A stretch of 32,588 nt of DNA from positions 1 through 32,588 of the forward strand of contig CAIJFT010000004.1 in the NCBI GenBank assembly GCA_903820035.1, in the 5' to 3' direction. Under the pieces are notes generated by a model. The model was not told where the DNA came from. It saw only the letters and a program-made list of their open reading frames with translations, and did not search any database. Positions 18,101 to 25,116 of this stretch are shown one piece after another. The first letter of the stretch is position 1. Every line of letters begins with the position of its first letter. A program made the translations under genes and the position numbers. The stretch is from an uncultured Opitutia bacterium (GTDB lineage Bacteria > Verrucomicrobiota > Verrucomicrobiia > Opitutales > Opitutaceae).

Positions 18101-18234
18101 ACACGACCTTCAATCAAGCCCGGTGTCTGGCCCCAAGCCAGCCCCCGGGTCAGCGCGGTCCCGACCAGAATCAGGGTCAGGGCAAACCAACGGTTGGAAC
18201 CAACCAAAGCAGTCACAGGTGCGGAGGTATTCAT
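15124..18234 (-). CDS. TonB-dependent outer-membrane receptor, no STN domain
   Basis: 1036 residues from ATG 18234. The signal peptide runs to about residue 36 (FALTLILVGTALTRGLAWGQ). A CarboxypepD_reg-like domain lies at about 38-115 (GLIEGRVFNATSGAALANARVYIES). The plug contains IGEFLRFLPGVALNDSG, VTLRGFPATTSSVTIDGG and RVEVTKVPTPDMPASGLGGSLNIISKGGFES. The barrel ends GATITLGVKGSF with terminal Phe. It is a paralogue of the receptor at 2805, with matching plug blocks (QAIAMNEQRYAPNIKSVV against QAIANNEQRFAPNLKNVM), but lacks an STN segment and a neighbouring sigma/FecR pair, so it should be a transport-only receptor. A sialidase-like gene lies 171 bases upstream on the same strand. Operator-like sequence at 18331 links it to the GntR-type regulator. 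Confidence 0.93.
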   Translation of the reverse strand: MNTSAPVTALVGSNRWFALTLILVGTALTRGLAWGQTPGLIEGRVFNATSGAALANARVYIESASREVLTDKAGIYQLTGVAPGVVQLGVAYLGFEGQRATVSVIAGGVVLQDFDLTVVGAPRVAGETIKLQEFTVVADREMSAQAIAMNEQRYAPNIKSVVAIDEYGDRGDENIGEFLRFLPGVALNDSGQVPNEVTLRGFPATTSSVTIDGGDVMGARGGDTRALSLLEVPMSNVSRVEVTKVPTPDMPASGLGGSLNIISKGGFESKRPAFAYQLSQILHSRSGLTLDGGPRNHVDALSPDFVQPSFSFSYLHPVNRNVAFSVGGSRTWRQKPMERGKDSDETANWDLVRGVMQSSDWQSLAQILTTTSGQVGVDWRLSARDTLSAGIQYRESDSYITRSIFTANYGAGATGGQTFSQGAGSGVGSVAQGNGNNQDILTQTTQANLRYSHRHDRWRIESGLSWSRAGSQWLDIDRGHFNTVVTSIDSLIVRGDGIPAASGIIPTVYSATTRTGAPVDIFQGGNYAIASTTTQQNDYAAEKFGGRLDFTRDFSWPVTSALKVGALVDRTDRDNHRFLKTWNFRPNGASDVTSRLAGGFPVFDDEFNRDAPAVYGQRMRWISVAKLYQLYQQQPGWFVLDEPLAHQNFVANSRRMIETVSAAYLRSDIRLFRNRLWLVSGVRLEQTEDEGWGAKSDPSAQYQKDAAGRVVDGNPALAGVQPIFLTNDLLARAKQRYVERGTHARRDYSGYYPSVNATFSLSENLVLRGAYARTIGRPNVTSVVPSATFSEPTIASPTITVTNSGLKPWTADSYDFTVESYHLKDGFGSVGVFQKNIRNFFGSVRSPATPELLDLYGLPNDPAFLGYEIVTTTNSGDAKITGVEFNYRQSLTFLPSWARGLQIFINGTKMTLSGSTTADFTGFNPSAYAGGINFIRPRYFLKLTCTYQGETQRGAVGASATIPAGTYNYQDARRRWGVSGQYSLTKRLAVFGAMTDLNGGFNPTTLRYAPNTPSYAKPQRYQELGATITLGVKGSF

Positions 18235-18268
18235 GGGGTACGAGACGGGGGGATTTCCAATCCATCAC

Positions 18269-18304
18269 CTGCCGGGGGTGACAGTTTTTTGCAGTGTCCG
18301 GCAG
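18269..18304. promoter_or_regulatory. Inverted repeat in TonB-receptor leader
   Basis: CTGCCGG (18269-18275) and CCGGCAG (18298-18304) form a perfect 7-bp inverted repeat around a 22-base centre. The centre contains GACA-N11-TGTC and a run of six T residues. It lies 34 bases upstream of the receptor start, so it would sit in the mRNA leader or over the promoter. The function is not known. Confidence 0.3.
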
Positions 18305-18330
18305 CCCTGCGCGACTTCCGAACAAATACG

Positions 18331-18350
18331 AGTGGTTTCCTTAAGAGACC
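18331..18350. promoter_or_regulatory. Candidate operator B upstream of the TonB receptor
   Basis: AGTGGTTTCCTTAAGAGACC; the 17-base core GGTTTCCT-T-AAGAGACC is a palindrome at 6 of 8 paired positions. Its first half matches operator A at 13648 at 10 of 11 bases. It is centred about 105 bases upstream of the receptor start. Regulator binding is inference. Confidence 0.45.
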
Positions 18351-18405
18351 GGTCCTGGGCGAGCTTGAGCCCCGTCCCGCCGCATCCCGGCGGCGGTCGA
18401 AATCG

Positions 18406-19605
18406 CTAGTCGCCGCCCGATTTCCGGCCCGCCGCGAGACGGTCGGTTTCACTCAACTGAAAGCGGGTACTCACCACGGAGTTTTTTTCCGATCCCTCGC
18501 GGTACTTGATGTAGGTAGTCGCGACGAATGTGCCGTCCGGCAGCAACTCGAGGCCGGGATAGCCGTTGTCGCCCCCCTTGAAACTGTGCAGCAGCTTCAC
18601 GCGGTACTGACCGTCACGCCCGCCGACGATGTCCGCGTAACGCCCCACCCACGCGACAAAATGGGTCGAGGTCGGGCTGCCGTAAGTACCGCCGGTGTCG
18701 CGCATGCACACGACCAGCCGGCCGTCGGCGGCATAACGTGCGGTATGCCGGTCACCCCACAGCCCGGGCGGCAGCGGACGCGTCGGCGACCAGGTGCGCC
18801 CTTCATCGTCGCTCGTGATGAACTGAGCCACCCGCTTCTCGTTCTCCCGCAGCAGCGCAAGCAGCTGAGTCCCGTCGGGCGACCGCAAGACCCATGGTTC
18901 GCAGGGCTTCAGGCCGGGCAAATCCAGAATAACGCGCCACGGCGCCCATGTGAGACCGCCATCGGATGATGTGCTTTGCACGATGACATTGGAGCGCACC
19001 TCCTTCGTTTCCCCGGGGCGACGGATATTCGTCAAGCCGAGCAATCTTTTTCCGCCATCGATCGGCTCGATGCTGCACAACGGCATCACGCATTCCAAGC
19101 CGGTGCTCGCCATCGGAGACCACGTGCGACCTTCGTCCAGCGAGTGCGACTGATGCATGGCCCCGTCCGCCCCCTGCCCCGCGTAAACCACAAGCCGCGC
19201 GGTCCCAGCCGGATCAACCAGCCGAAAAATCGCCGGGCAATTCTTCACGGTCCGCCAACTCGCCGGCACCGGTAGCAGCTCGCCCCACGTGCGACCGCCA
19301 TCGTCGCTGCGCTTCATGGGACCGCAGAACCCTCCATGATTGAGGGTCCACACACAGTAGATCGTTTTTCCGTCCGGCAGGAGCGCGGTGGTGGGATGGC
19401 CTTGGTAAGTTTCCGCTGTGCCCTGCGCGATGACCACCTGACGCGCCATGTCGCGCGACAAATCCACGGTCGACGGAAAAGTCGCGCGCGGCGCGGTCGC
19501 CCGAACCGGCAACGCCGCCGGATCAGCTGTCCAAGCCTGCAGGACCGTCAAGAACAAGAGCGTGGCGAACCGCGTCTGTCGCCGCAGCGTAACCGGGGTA
19601 ATCAT
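18406..19605 (-). CDS. Secreted BNR/sialidase-fold protein
   Basis: 399 residues from ATG 19605 (MITPVTLRRQTRFATLLFLTVLQAWTADP, a signal peptide). The open frame extends far upstream to 20271, but that part is antisense to the metallophosphoesterase gene and was discarded. Four Asp boxes are present: SDDGGRTW near residue 98, SLDEGRTW near 154, SSDGGLTW near 211 and SDDEGRTW near 263. HPTTALLPDGKTIYCVWTLNHGG precedes the first, and GDNGYPGLELLPDGTFVATTYIKY forms the last blade. The length equals a bare sialidase propeller (BNR_2), shorter than the enzyme at 9299. The predicted periplasmic product would trim a glycan for the receptor encoded downstream. Activity on sialic acid itself is not shown by sequence. 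Confidence 0.87.
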   Translation of the reverse strand: MITPVTLRRQTRFATLLFLTVLQAWTADPAALPVRATAPRATFPSTVDLSRDMARQVVIAQGTAETYQGHPTTALLPDGKTIYCVWTLNHGGFCGPMKRSDDGGRTWGELLPVPASWRTVKNCPAIFRLVDPAGTARLVVYAGQGADGAMHQSHSLDEGRTWSPMASTGLECVMPLCSIEPIDGGKRLLGLTNIRRPGETKEVRSNVIVQSTSSDGGLTWAPWRVILDLPGLKPCEPWVLRSPDGTQLLALLRENEKRVAQFITSDDEGRTWSPTRPLPPGLWGDRHTARYAADGRLVVCMRDTGGTYGSPTSTHFVAWVGRYADIVGGRDGQYRVKLLHSFKGGDNGYPGLELLPDGTFVATTYIKYREGSEKNSVVSTRFQLSETDRLAAGRKSGGD

Positions 19606-19649
19606 CTTCCCGACATTGGCTCCTCTCTCCGCCGCGACAAGCCGCGCGC

Positions 19650-19681
19650 CGTGGTCTCCGGAGGGGTCCGGGGTAGACCAC
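19650..19681. promoter_or_regulatory. Candidate operator C with long inverted repeat
   Basis: CGTGGTCTCCGGAGGGGTCC shares GTGGTCTCC with operator A and a similar right half (15 of 21 positions with the extended site). In addition GTGGTCT (19651-19657) is inverted as AGACCAC (19675-19681), a perfect 7-bp pair 17 bases apart. The site is 45 bases upstream of the sialidase-like start at 19605. Confidence 0.45.
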
Positions 19682-19808
19682 GCGGTGCGGACAGCGTGGC
19701 TCGGTTCCATTGACCCTATGGTTGGGAGTGTCTGCGCATGGAGTTCGGGCCCATGCGGACAAGTCAGACCTCCGCCCACCGCAGGGCAGGCCGTGGGCCG
19801 ATCCCACG

Positions 19809-19827
19809 AAAATGACAGTCTTGTAAT
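19809..19827. promoter_or_regulatory. Candidate response-regulator box upstream of metallophosphoesterases
   Basis: AAAATGACA-GTCT-TGTAAT: the ATGACA-N4-TGTCAT pattern with one mismatch. The left half fits the CusR-type AAAATGACA half-site completely. It ends 46 bases before ATG 19874. TGTAAT could alternatively be a -10 element, but no -35 sits at the right distance. Confidence 0.38.
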
Positions 19828-19873
19828 GCTGCCCCGCCGCCACGGTTCATCTTCCTCCGCTAGGTTCCCGCCG

Positions 19874-22522
19874 ATGAATTCCGCCCACCGGTTCACCCGC
19901 GGGAGCTTTGTCTTTTTCCTCACCTTGGCCGCCAGTCTGGCCGGCCCGCGCACCGGCCTTGCCGCCGAGCCCCCGTCGGCCCGTTTGGTCAACCTCGCCA
20001 CGCGGGTCAGCGTCGGCGGCAATGCCGGCACCCCGATCCCCGGCTTCGTCGTCGCCGGTACCGGCAGCCGCACCCTGCTCGTCCGCGCAGTCGGTCCGAC
20101 TCTCGGCGGCTTCGGCGTGTCCGGCGTGCTCGCCGATCCGCACCTCAATCTCCTCTCCGGCACTACGACCGTCGCCAGCAACGACAACTGGCTCGCCGCC
20201 GACGCCGCGACCATGACGGGCGCCGGCGCTTTCGCCCTCACCGCCGGCAGTCGCGACGCCGCGCTCGTCACCTCGCTCGCGCCCGGCGCCTACACCGCCC
20301 CGGTCACCGCCGCCAACAACGGCAGCGGCGTCGCTCTCGTTGAAGTCTACGACGCAGCGTCCTCCCCCACCTCCTACCTCGTCAACGCCTCGACCCGCGC
20401 CTTCGTCGGCACCGGCGACAACGTCCTCATCCCCGGCTTTGTCATCAGCGGCCCCGGCTCACTGCGCCTGCTGATCCGCGCCGTCGGCCCGACCTTGAAT
20501 ACCTTCGGGGTCACGGGCGCCCTCGCCGATCCCACGATCACGTTGTACCGCGGGCAAACCGCGATCGCCAGCAACGACAACTGGTCGGCCGCCACCAACG
20601 CCGCCGACATCGCCGCGGCCGCGACCACGTTCGGCGCCTTCACCCTGCCGGCCAACAGCCGCGACGCCGCCCTTCTCGTCACCCTGCCCGCCGGCTCGTA
20701 TTCCGCCGTCGTCAGCGGCGCGGGCAACACCACCGGCACCGCGCTGGTCGAACTCTACAGCGAAACCCCTGCCGCACCGCCGCCGCCAAATACCGCGGGC
20801 TTCACCATCGTCGCCCCCGTCACCGGCCCCACCGTCCCAACTTATCTGGACACCGTCGGTATCAGTACGCGCATCACGCCGCCCGCCGGCACCACCCTCG
20901 CCGGCGTCACGCTGACCTACACGGTCGTCGCCGGCACCACGCAACCGCCGGTAAAGGTAACCATGTTTGACGATGGCCAGCACGACGACGGCGCCGCGGG
21001 CGACGGCGTCTTCGGCGCGACCATTCCCGTGCAGGCCGCGGGCTCAACCGTGGACTACGCGATCACCGCCACCGATCGTAACGGCGGCACCGCCACATCC
21101 GTGACCGCCTCGTACTTGGTGGGCACCACGCTGGTCGACCCGGTCTTTACCTCGCCCGAATTCCTCGGCATCCCGACTCCGCAAAGCGTCACGCTCAACC
21201 TCGAGGCCGCGCCCACGCTCGAGGTCTACGTTGACTACGGCACCGCGCCGGGGGTTTACACCGGGCAGACCCCGGTCGCGACCTATCCGGGCAACGCCCC
21301 GATCGAGCTCAAGATCCAGTCGGCCGACGCGCGCGCCCCGTTCCAGGCGAACCGCCGTTACAATTACCGCGTCCGCTACCGCGCCCCGGGCGAGAGCACG
21401 TTCCGCAGCCGCGGCGAGCGCAGCTTCATCACCGCCCGCCCCAAGGCCACGCCGTTTACGTTCACGCTGACCGCCGACCCGCACATGGACGAGATGACCA
21501 ATCCGGGACTTTTCGCCCTGGCGATGCGCAACATCCGGACGGACAACCCGGACTTCCACGTCGATCTCGGCGACATCTTCATGACCGACAAGATCGCGAC
21601 GATCATTCCCGGCATTACGATCAACTACGGCGCCGTCGAGTACCGCGCGCTGCTCCTGCGCAACGCCTTCGCCGACTTCGCCCACTCGATCCCCTTCTTC
21701 TTTACCCTTGGCAACCACGAGGCCGAGTACCGTTACGTCTACGACGCCGACCGCGCGGTGGCGAAGGACAACAACGTCGCCTCGTGGGACATCCTCGCGC
21801 GCAAGAAATATTTCCCAACGCCTGTGCCCGACACCTTCTACACCGGCAGCACGGAAACACGGCTGATCTCCGGTAAAAACGAGACCTTGGAAAACTACTA
21901 CGCCTGGGAATGGGGTGACGCCCTTTTTGTGGTGCTGGATCCGTTCAACAACACCCTGACCAACCCGAACTCGAATCCGTCCGACAACTGGCGCTGGTCG
22001 CTCGGCAAGACGCAGTACGACTGGCTGAAGACCACGCTCCAGACGAGCAAGGCGCGGTACAAGTTCCTCTTCATGCACCACCTCGTCGGCGGCGTGACCT
22101 CCGCCCGCGGCGGCACGGAGACGGCGCACCGTTACGAATGGGGCGGCAAGAACCTCGACGGCACGGAGGGTTTCGCCGACAAGCGCCCCGGCTGGGACAT
22201 GCCCATCCACCAGCTGCTCGTCGCCAACAAAGTGAGCGCGGTCTTCCACGGCCACGACCACCTCTACGCCTACCAGTCGCTCGACGGCATCGTCTACCAG
22301 GAGTGCCCGCAGCCCGGCACCGGCCAGTTCAACACCGGCAGCCAGACCGACGGCGAGTACACCACCGGCACAATCCTGCCCAACTCCGGCCACCTGCGCG
22401 TCACCGTCGGTCCCGACAACACGAAGGTCGAGTACGTGCGCGCCGCCCTGCCCACGCAGGAAACCGCGACGCTGAAGAACCGTACGATCTCACACACCTA
22501 CACGATCGCGCCGGCGAACTAA
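19874..22522 (+). CDS. Secreted multidomain metallophosphoesterase 1
   Basis: 882 residues from ATG 19874 (open frame upstream to 19448 is antisense to the sialidase-like gene). Signal peptide to about residue 31. Two copies of a roughly 130-residue repeat module follow (37-166 and 168-297), then an Ig/cadherin-like domain (about 305-415) and a purple-acid-phosphatase-like Fn3 domain (about 420-525). The metallophosphoesterase core has all ligand blocks: ADPHMD (Asp535, His537), GD at 566-567, GNHE at 613-616, HH at 735-736 and GHDH at 793-796. Family chemistry: two-metal hydrolysis of phosphomonoesters or diesters; the substrate is unknown. A second enzyme starts 6 bases downstream, so the two are cotranscribed. 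A CusR-type box lies upstream. Confidence 0.9.
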   Translation: MNSAHRFTRGSFVFFLTLAASLAGPRTGLAAEPPSARLVNLATRVSVGGNAGTPIPGFVVAGTGSRTLLVRAVGPTLGGFGVSGVLADPHLNLLSGTTTVASNDNWLAADAATMTGAGAFALTAGSRDAALVTSLAPGAYTAPVTAANNGSGVALVEVYDAASSPTSYLVNASTRAFVGTGDNVLIPGFVISGPGSLRLLIRAVGPTLNTFGVTGALADPTITLYRGQTAIASNDNWSAATNAADIAAAATTFGAFTLPANSRDAALLVTLPAGSYSAVVSGAGNTTGTALVELYSETPAAPPPPNTAGFTIVAPVTGPTVPTYLDTVGISTRITPPAGTTLAGVTLTYTVVAGTTQPPVKVTMFDDGQHDDGAAGDGVFGATIPVQAAGSTVDYAITATDRNGGTATSVTASYLVGTTLVDPVFTSPEFLGIPTPQSVTLNLEAAPTLEVYVDYGTAPGVYTGQTPVATYPGNAPIELKIQSADARAPFQANRRYNYRVRYRAPGESTFRSRGERSFITARPKATPFTFTLTADPHMDEMTNPGLFALAMRNIRTDNPDFHVDLGDIFMTDKIATIIPGITINYGAVEYRALLLRNAFADFAHSIPFFFTLGNHEAEYRYVYDADRAVAKDNNVASWDILARKKYFPTPVPDTFYTGSTETRLISGKNETLENYYAWEWGDALFVVLDPFNNTLTNPNSNPSDNWRWSLGKTQYDWLKTTLQTSKARYKFLFMHHLVGGVTSARGGTETAHRYEWGGKNLDGTEGFADKRPGWDMPIHQLLVANKVSAVFHGHDHLYAYQSLDGIVYQECPQPGTGQFNTGSQTDGEYTTGTILPNSGHLRVTVGPDNTKVEYVRAALPTQETATLKNRTISHTYTIAPAN
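19982..20764 (+). repeat. Two tandem copies of a ~130-residue secreted repeat module
   Basis: Each copy runs from LVN.(A/S)TR through G(T/N).IPGFV(V/I).G, LL(I/V)RAVGPTL..FGV.G.LADP, ASNDNW, GAF.L...SRDAAL, and ends G.ALVE(V/L)Y. The module also occurs twice in the gene at 22529 and once, broken, at 7653. I recognise it as common in Verrucomicrobia secreted proteins but know no function. Confidence 0.8.
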
Positions 22523-22528
22523 CCCACG

Positions 22529-25015
22529 ATGTCCCTTCGTTACCTTCTCCTATTCGGCCTCGCCTGCACCGGACTTCACGCCGCCGACTTTACCGGCACG
22601 ATCGTGCTCGGGCGGCCGACCAACCAGTCGATCGCCGCCAACCTGCTCGCGCCATCCGCGCAGTCGGTCTATCTTGAATACGGCATCCGGACCGGGACCT
22701 ACACCGGCCAGATCGACGCCGTGGCGCTCGCCGCAAACGTGCCGCAGGAGGTGACGCTCCCCGGCCTGACCGCCAACACGCGTTACTATTACCGCATCCG
22801 GTTTCGTACGCCGACCGCGACCGTCTATGACGCGAGCCCTGAATACTCGTTCATGACCCAGCGTCCGCCGGGCAGCGCGTTTGTCTTCGGCGTCCAAGGC
22901 GACTCCCATCCCGAGCGCGCCAACACGCAGTTCAACTCCGCGTTCTACACGCGGACCATGAACACCGTCGCCGCGGACCAGCCGGATTTCTACCTCACCA
23001 GCGGCGATGACTTCAGCGTCGACACGATCAACCAGGCCAACCCCCGCGCGGTGACGCAGCCCCAGGTCATGGACCGCTACAACATCCAGCGCCCGTACCT
23101 CGGCATCCTCGGCAAGACCGCGCCCATTTTCCTCGTCAACGGCAACCACGAGCAGGCCGCCCGCTACATTCTCGACGGCACGCCGAACAACGTCGCCGTC
23201 TGGGCCCAAAACGCCCGCAACCTCTACTACGCCCAGCCGGCGCCCGACGCTTTCTATTCGGGCAATTCCGAAATCGTGGAGCACATCGGCCTGCTACGAA
23301 ACTACTACGCGTGGGAATGGGGCGACGCCCTGTTTGTTACGCTCGACCCCTACTGGGGTTCGCCGGTCGTCGTGGACAACGATTTCTACGGCGGCGACAA
23401 GCGCAGCAGCCTCTGGGACATCACCCACGGCGACGCGCAGTACAAGTGGCTCAAGGCCACCCTCGAACAGAGCAAGGCGAAGTTTAAGTTCGTCTTCGCC
23501 CACCACGTGCTCGGCACGCAGCGGGGCGGGATCGACGTCGCCCTCAAATACGAATGGGGCGGCCAGAACAACAACGGCACGCCCGGCTTCACCCAGAACC
23601 GCCCGACGTGGGCCCTCCCGATCCACCAGCTCTTCGTCGCCAACAAGGTCACGATCTTCTTCCAGGGCCACGACCACATCTGGGTCCACCAGCAACTCGA
23701 CGGCGTCACCTACCAGGCCCTCGGCTCTCCCGCCAATCCGAACTACTCGCTCTTCAACTCCGACGCCTACGCCACGGGCGAACGCTTTCCGGACAGCGGC
23801 TACACCCGCGTCACCGTCGCCCCGACCGGCGTGAAGGTGGAATACGTCCGCACCTACCTCCCCGCCGACGAGGGCCCGGGCAAGGTCAACGGCAGCGTCC
23901 AGTTCGCCTACACCGTCGGCACCGCCGCGGAACAAACCAATACGCCGGTCATCACCGCACAGCCCCGCTCGCAGGCCGTTTCCACCGGCAGTGCCGTGAC
24001 CTTTTCTGTCAGCGCGACCAGTGCGCTGCCTCTCACCTACCAGTGGAAACGCAACGGCGCGGACATTCCCGGCGCGACCACCGCCGTCCTCGGCATTGCG
24101 CGCATGCAGGCAGCCGACGCCGGCAGCTACACCGTTGTCGTCTCCACCACCGCCGGCTCCGTGACCTCCGCCGTGGCGGCCCTCACGCTCGGCGCCAGCC
24201 GGCTCGGCAACCTGTCCGTCCGCTCCACCGCCGGCACCGGTAGCGACACGCTGATCGTCGGCTGCGTCGTCGGCCAGGGCGATCCCGTGCCGCTGCTGAT
24301 CCGTGGCGTCGGCCCCTCGCTGACGGGCTTCGGCGTGACCGGTGTATTGCCGGATCCGGTACTCACGGTGTTCGACGCCAACAACGGCACCGTCGCGACC
24401 AACGACAACTGGAGCACCGGCACCAACTCCAATCAAACGGTCGCAATCACGTCGCGCGTCGGGGCCTTCGCGCTCGCCGCCAACGCCCTCGACGCCTCGC
24501 TCGTCGCGAACCTCACGCCCGGCAGTTACTCCGCCGTGGTCACCGGCAAGGCCAACGCCACCGGCGTCGCGCTGATGGAGGCCTACGACGCTTCGACCAC
24601 GACCACCACCGCGCGGCTCGTGAACATGTCCGCCCGCACCAGCGTCGGCACCGGCGGCTCGATCCTGATCGCCGGGTTCTCCATCTCCGGCGACGCCCCG
24701 AAGCAGCTCCTCATCCGCGCCGTCGGCCCCAGCCTCGCGCAGTTCGGCGTCACCGGCGTGCTGGCCGACCCGCAGCTCGCGCTGTTCCGCCAGGGCAATG
24801 CGACCGCGCTGCAACAAAACGACAACTGGCTCGCCGCCCCCAACGCCGCGCAGATCGGCCTCGCCGCCGGCAACGCCGGCGCCTTCGCCCTGCCCGCCAA
24901 CTCCCGCGACGCCGCCCTGCTGGTCACCTTGGATCCCGGCACCTACACCGCCCAGGTCAGCGGAGTCGACAACACCACCGGCGTGGCCCTCGTTGAAATT
25001 TATGAAGTGCCCTGA
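22529..25015 (+). CDS. Secreted multidomain metallophosphoesterase 2
   Basis: 828 residues from ATG 22529, 6 bases after the preceding stop. Signal peptide 1-19 (LLLFGLACTGLHA), Fn3-like domain about 20-112, then the phosphoesterase core: GDSH (Asp125, His127), GDD at 159-161, GNHE at 205-208, HH at 325-326 and GHDH at 380-383. An Ig domain follows at about 471-552 (PLTYQWKRNGADIPGATTAVLGI, DAGSYTVVVS), then two copies of the repeat module (about 556-690 and 695-828). The core closely resembles the upstream enzyme (NYYAWEWGDALFV, KYEWGG, WALPIHQLFVANKV). The order catalytic-then-repeats is the reverse of enzyme 1. The likely location is periplasmic or cell surface; the substrate is unknown. 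Confidence 0.9.
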   Translation: MSLRYLLLFGLACTGLHAADFTGTIVLGRPTNQSIAANLLAPSAQSVYLEYGIRTGTYTGQIDAVALAANVPQEVTLPGLTANTRYYYRIRFRTPTATVYDASPEYSFMTQRPPGSAFVFGVQGDSHPERANTQFNSAFYTRTMNTVAADQPDFYLTSGDDFSVDTINQANPRAVTQPQVMDRYNIQRPYLGILGKTAPIFLVNGNHEQAARYILDGTPNNVAVWAQNARNLYYAQPAPDAFYSGNSEIVEHIGLLRNYYAWEWGDALFVTLDPYWGSPVVVDNDFYGGDKRSSLWDITHGDAQYKWLKATLEQSKAKFKFVFAHHVLGTQRGGIDVALKYEWGGQNNNGTPGFTQNRPTWALPIHQLFVANKVTIFFQGHDHIWVHQQLDGVTYQALGSPANPNYSLFNSDAYATGERFPDSGYTRVTVAPTGVKVEYVRTYLPADEGPGKVNGSVQFAYTVGTAAEQTNTPVITAQPRSQAVSTGSAVTFSVSATSALPLTYQWKRNGADIPGATTAVLGIARMQAADAGSYTVVVSTTAGSVTSAVAALTLGASRLGNLSVRSTAGTGSDTLIVGCVVGQGDPVPLLIRGVGPSLTGFGVTGVLPDPVLTVFDANNGTVATNDNWSTGTNSNQTVAITSRVGAFALAANALDASLVANLTPGSYSAVVTGKANATGVALMEAYDASTTTTTARLVNMSARTSVGTGGSILIAGFSISGDAPKQLLIRAVGPSLAQFGVTGVLADPQLALFRQGNATALQQNDNWLAAPNAAQIGLAAGNAGAFALPANSRDAALLVTLDPGTYTAQVSGVDNTTGVALVEIYEVP
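24200..25012 (+). repeat. Two C-terminal copies of the ~130-residue repeat module
   Basis: Copy one is divergent at its start (LGNLSVRSTAGTGSDTLIVGCVV) but keeps LLIRGVGPSLTGFGVTGVLPDP and GVALMEAYD. Copy two is canonical (RLVNMSARTSVGTGGS to GVALVEIYE) and ends the protein three codons from its stop. Compare the copies at 19982-20764. Confidence 0.8.
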
Positions 25016-25116
25016 GCCGTACCGGGCCGGAGCCGCCGGTCGCGGATAACCAGAAATTGGGTACACCCGCGCCTCGCACCGCCGCGCGGCGCGTGTTCCA
25101 ACCAACCTTCACCCGT

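Noticed and set aside
18375-18400. Hairpin CCGCC/GGCGG after the second sialidase-like stop as a terminator
   Set aside because: No T run on the minus strand and simple GC composition; not distinguishable from background.
19448-19873. N-terminal extension of metallophosphoesterase 1
   Set aside because: It is antisense to the sialidase-like gene, and a good signal peptide begins at 19874.
18406-20271. A 621-residue version of the second sialidase-like protein
   Set aside because: The first 222 codons are antisense to the metallophosphoesterase gene and its promoter; the signal peptide at 19605 marks the real start.
20374-25105. Long minus-strand open frames opposite the metallophosphoesterases (for example 21044-22393 and 23294-25105)
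   Set aside because: Low-complexity Gly/Ala/Arg/Val-rich translations with no motifs; they mirror GC-rich codon use on the plus strand.
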